Source of the DNA: Deltaproteobacteria bacterium
GTDB lineage: Bacteria; Desulfobacterota; Desulfarculia; Adiutricales; Adiutricaceae
Direction of reading: 5' to 3'
Assembly: GCA_031278225.1 (NCBI GenBank)
Contig: JAITKT010000182.1
Span: 1-35,018 of the forward strand
Length of the DNA stretch: 35,018 nt
Shown here: positions 32,344 to 35,018 of the stretch, in pieces
Numbering within the stretch: the first letter of the stretch is position 1
Layout: every line of letters begins with the position of its first letter
Made by a program: the position numbers and the translations under genes
The notes under the pieces: generated by a model
Databases searched by the model: none
Told to the model about the DNA's origin: nothing
The model's input: the letters and a program-made list of their open reading frames with translations, nothing else

Positions 32344-34794
32344 TTATTTCACCGTGTAGCGCGCGACCGCCCTTCTGGGGCGTCCTTCCGGGACGATTCC
32401 CACCAGTTCAAGGCTGTTTTCGCCTTTCTCGAGGGGGATGAGTTTGGAGGTCCTCGCGCGACCGTCGACTTTTTCCCGGCCCATTTCTTCCCCGTTCAGG
32501 ATCCAGACGAGTTCTTCCACTTCCGGGACGCTTTGGGCCAGGGCCTTTATCCTGTTGGAAGAGGGGGGGAGACCCGGGTCGGAGGCGTAGAGTTCGCCGT
32601 TTTGGGGGTTGATCAGGCGGAAACCCCCGGGTTGCCCGAGGGCGGGAATGGCGAAGACGCCGTCGGTCAGGTGGGCGTGGTCGCATTCCGGGGGGAGGGG
32701 ACGGGATTTGAGGAAGAAGTCCTCCCTGGAGTTGGGGCAGTCCGGGCCCGCGGGAAGACCGCTCACGGGGCAGACCCTGACCTTCGCGAGGCCGGGGGGA
32801 ATGACCCGCGGGGACGGGGGGCGGTTTTTGACCAAATAATCGGTCACCCGCCTCCAGAGTTCCCCGGCCCCGGAAACCCCCGAGACCTTCAGCATGGGTT
32901 TGTTGGGAAAGTTTCCGGCCCAGACCCCCACGACGAAGCGGTCCGTGTATCCCAGGCACCAGTTGTCCTTGAAATTGGAGCTGGTCCCCGTCTTGACCGA
33001 CGCGGGATAGTCCGTCGCGAGGATGCCGTTCGACCCGAAACCCGCGCTTCTCGCGTCGTCGTCGGCGAGGATGTCCCCTATGAGAAAGGCCACTTCCTCG
33101 GAAAAAACCCTCGTCCGGGTCGGTTTGGGGTTTAAGGCGGGGGCGGGGGGGTTGTCGGGACGTCCGTCCGCTTCGGGGGGCAGAAAGAGCCTCGGGCTTT
33201 GGAGCATCCCGCCGTCGGCGAGGCTCGCGTAGGCCGCGGTGAGGTCCAGGAGATTCACCTCCCCGGCCCCGAGGGAGATCCCAAGACCGTAGTGTTCGTG
33301 GTCGCGGTCGAGGGTGTCGAGGCCCAGTTCCCGGAGCTTGGCCAGGACCTTCCGCGGACCGACGGCGTTGGTAAGATTCACGGCGGGAATGTTTAAGGAA
33401 CTCGCGAGGGCCACCCGGGCCGAAATCGGGGCCCCGTGGGTGTCGCGGTAGTTCCGGGGGGAAAAGACCGAGTTCGCGCCCACGTAGTCAATCGCCGCGT
33501 CGCTCATCATGCCGGAGGGGTCGACGATGCCCTCCTCGAAACCCATGGCGTAGACGAAGGGTTTCAGGGCGGACCCCGGCTGCCGGGGGGCCAAGACCCC
33601 GTCTATCTGACCGTCCTCCGGATCATGAAAATCCCCGGACCCGATCCAGGCGAGGATCTCCCTTTCGGGGACGGTCATGACCACGACGCTCACCTGTTCC
33701 ATGCCCTTGTGCCCGAATTTCTCGACCGTCTCCCCGGCCATCTTTTCCAGTTCCAGCTGCAGGGAAAGGTCCAGGGTGGTTCTCAAAGTCCTCGGGCCCG
33801 AAACGGCGCCAGAAACCGCTCCCGTCCCCGTCCCGATACCCCCGCCGTTCCCCCCGGGCCCGGAAAGATCCGCGAGGAGCTTTTTCGTCATGGTCGTGAA
33901 GTGGGGGGCGAATTGGGGGGGAGGCTCGGGAACGAGACCCAGGGGTTCCCCAATCGCCCTCTCGTGAAGTTCCGCGTTTATGGCCCCCGTTTTGAGCATT
34001 CTCCCCAGGACGAGGTTTCTCCTCGCGATGGCCTTGTCGGGGTTCCGGCGGGGATTGAAGGCCCCCGGGGCCGCGGGAAGGCCCGCCAAAAAGGCCGCCT
34101 CCGCGGGGCTCAGGAAGGCCGCGCTCTTTCCGAGATAGAATTTGGAGGCCGCCTCGAAGCCCAGGGTGAGGTCGCCCGTGGGGGCGAGATTCATGTAGCT
34201 CTCGAGGATCTCTTCCTTTCCCCTGTGCCTTTCTATCTTGAGCGCCCTCACGGTCTCGAGGGTCTTTCTCCCGAAGGTCCTGGGGCCGGGGGAAAGTCCC
34301 ATGGAGAGCCTCGCGAGCTGCATCGTTATGGTGGAACCCCCGGACACCACCCGGCCGCTCCTCAGATCGACCCACGCCGCCCTCGCCATGGCGATGGGGT
34401 CCACCCCCGCGTGGAGGTAAAACCTCTTGTCCTCGGCGGCAATCACCGCGGCCGTCAACAGCGGACTGAACTCAGCGAGTTTTTTCGGTTCTTTTCTGAT
34501 CGGTTCGGGGGCCAGGAGTTCCCGCAAGGGGAAACCGTTTCTGTCGGTGAGCTTCACCGGAAACCCGTCGTCCCGGAGAGTCGAAAGCGGGTCCTCCGCG
34601 AAGCCCAAAATAAGGTGCGTCCCGGCGCTGAGGAAGAAAAAGACGGTCAAAAGATCGAGCGAAAGCGAAAAAAGTTTTCGGGCCGCGCGCCGCGCCAAAG
34701 CCAAAGCGCGCCCGCCGCGCGACGAGCGGGGTACCGCGCCCTTCGCCGCCGCGCCCGCGACTTCCCGGTCGTTTCCCTTTTCGGACAATTTCAC
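32344..34794 (-). CDS. pbpC: Penicillin-binding protein 1C
   Basis: Bifunctional-type peptidoglycan enzyme of 816 aa. After a cytoplasmic basic stretch, one membrane anchor lies at about 41-64. The glycosyltransferase-51 domain has catalytic Glu121 (AAEDKRFYLHAGVD) and GGSTITMQLAR (152-162). The transpeptidase domain has the active-site SALK tetrad (Ser408, Lys411), SLN (466-468) and KTGTS (601-605). The last ~80 residues match the C-terminal beta domain of PBP1C proteins. In E. coli PBP1C binds penicillin poorly as a transpeptidase and works mainly as a glycosyltransferase. Its common neighbour, an alpha-2-macroglobulin gene, is not seen here. The start is a GTG with GGAGG five bases upstream. 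A Gly/Thr-rich low-complexity insert at about 311-333 is unusual. Confidence 0.96.
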   Translation of the reverse strand: MKLSEKGNDREVAGAAAKGAVPRSSRGGRALALARRAARKLFSLSLDLLTVFFFLSAGTHLILGFAEDPLSTLRDDGFPVKLTDRNGFPLRELLAPEPIRKEPKKLAEFSPLLTAAVIAAEDKRFYLHAGVDPIAMARAAWVDLRSGRVVSGGSTITMQLARLSMGLSPGPRTFGRKTLETVRALKIERHRGKEEILESYMNLAPTGDLTLGFEAASKFYLGKSAAFLSPAEAAFLAGLPAAPGAFNPRRNPDKAIARRNLVLGRMLKTGAINAELHERAIGEPLGLVPEPPPQFAPHFTTMTKKLLADLSGPGGNGGGIGTGTGAVSGAVSGPRTLRTTLDLSLQLELEKMAGETVEKFGHKGMEQVSVVVMTVPEREILAWIGSGDFHDPEDGQIDGVLAPRQPGSALKPFVYAMGFEEGIVDPSGMMSDAAIDYVGANSVFSPRNYRDTHGAPISARVALASSLNIPAVNLTNAVGPRKVLAKLRELGLDTLDRDHEHYGLGISLGAGEVNLLDLTAAYASLADGGMLQSPRLFLPPEADGRPDNPPAPALNPKPTRTRVFSEEVAFLIGDILADDDARSAGFGSNGILATDYPASVKTGTSSNFKDNWCLGYTDRFVVGVWAGNFPNKPMLKVSGVSGAGELWRRVTDYLVKNRPPSPRVIPPGLAKVRVCPVSGLPAGPDCPNSREDFFLKSRPLPPECDHAHLTDGVFAIPALGQPGGFRLINPQNGELYASDPGLPPSSNRIKALAQSVPEVEELVWILNGEEMGREKVDGRARTSKLIPLEKGENSLELVGIVPEGRPRRAVARYTVK

Positions 34795-34937
34795 CCTCGC
34801 CTCCGGGCCGGATGTTTTTTTTCGGGTTTTCCGTTTTCGGTTTGTTTAGTTTTCGTTTTCGGAGTCGTCGGGCTCGCCGTCAATCGCGACCGACGGAATC
34901 CCGTCACCCGTCATCGCCGCCAAGGGTCTTCGCGGTC

Positions 34938-35018
34938 TCAGGACTTAACCGCCTTGGGGCATTGTATCAAAGCCAGGGTGTTGGGCGGGAGGCATTTCTT
35001 GACCATGTTTCCCAGGTA
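34938..35018 (-). CDS. C-terminal end of an unidentified gene (cut by window edge)
   Basis: The minus strand is open from the window edge for 26 codons (YLGNMVKKCLPPNTLAL, then IQCPKAVKS) to a TGA at 34938-34940. Composition looks like real protein rather than the arginine/proline-rich noise frames seen elsewhere. It would lie upstream of pbpC on the same strand, separated by 143 bases. Too short to assign to a family. Confidence 0.4.
   Translation of the reverse strand, partial: YLGNMVKKCLPPNTLALIQCPKAVKS

Noticed and set aside
1-35018. tRNA or rRNA genes
   Set aside because: I looked for cloverleaf patterns with GGTTCRA loops and rRNA consensus stretches on both strands by eye and found none; a covariance-model scan would be decisive.

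Overview
The window looks like a chromosomal segment of a GC-rich, Gram-negative, probably anaerobic bacterium. An outer-envelope style OmpA protein, a penicillin-binding protein 1C and a lipoprotein point to a Gram-negative envelope. A giant tandem 2-hydroxyacyl-CoA dehydratase-activase-type iron-sulfur protein points to anaerobic life. A Desulfobacterota (deltaproteobacterial) origin is my best guess, but it is inference only. Coding density is low: nine stretches of 0.3 to 1.8 kb hold no convincing gene, and several carry short tandem repeats. Because stop codons are rare in GC-rich DNA, many long open frames opposite real genes are spurious.

Left end (1-5.5 kb): a DNA-modification island. 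It holds a type III-like N6-adenine/N4-cytosine methyltransferase cut by the window edge, a convergent Dcm-like C5-cytosine methyltransferase with its own near-consensus promoter and a palindromic operator candidate, and an intact frame for an IS4/IS1634-like transposase relative that appears to have lost catalytic acidic residues.

Housekeeping block (5.7-21.2 kb): homoserine dehydrogenase, an unusual alpha/beta hydrolase, an RNase E/G gene coupled to a lipoprotein gene, and the 1485-aa double-activase protein, all on the minus strand. A lone leuD on the plus strand converges on a thiamine salvage operon (thiD-thiM fusion, then thiE) that sits behind a TPP riboswitch; a bidirectional terminator separates them. 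The riboswitch structure suggests translational control by masking the Shine-Dalgarno sequence.

Signalling cluster (21.5-27.6 kb, minus strand): in transcription order, a coiled-coil protein with an acidic tail, a 1007-aa protein with a roadblock-like cytoplasmic domain, one membrane span and a periplasmic OmpA domain, a Ras/Rab-like small GTPase with all five G motifs, and a diguanylate cyclase (GGDEF) whose start overlaps the GTPase stop. I read this as one envelope-to-cytoplasm system in which an OmpA peptidoglycan anchor, a GTPase and c-di-GMP output are linked. It is the best candidate here for an undescribed system. Its promoter lies beside a striking AT-rich inverted repeat.

Right end (27.6-35 kb): a 1.8-kb gene-poor stretch with a phased 10-bp repeat, recG with its own promoter, a small repeat-flanked patch of foreign-looking sequence, pbpC with a terminator, and the last 26 codons of an unidentified gene.
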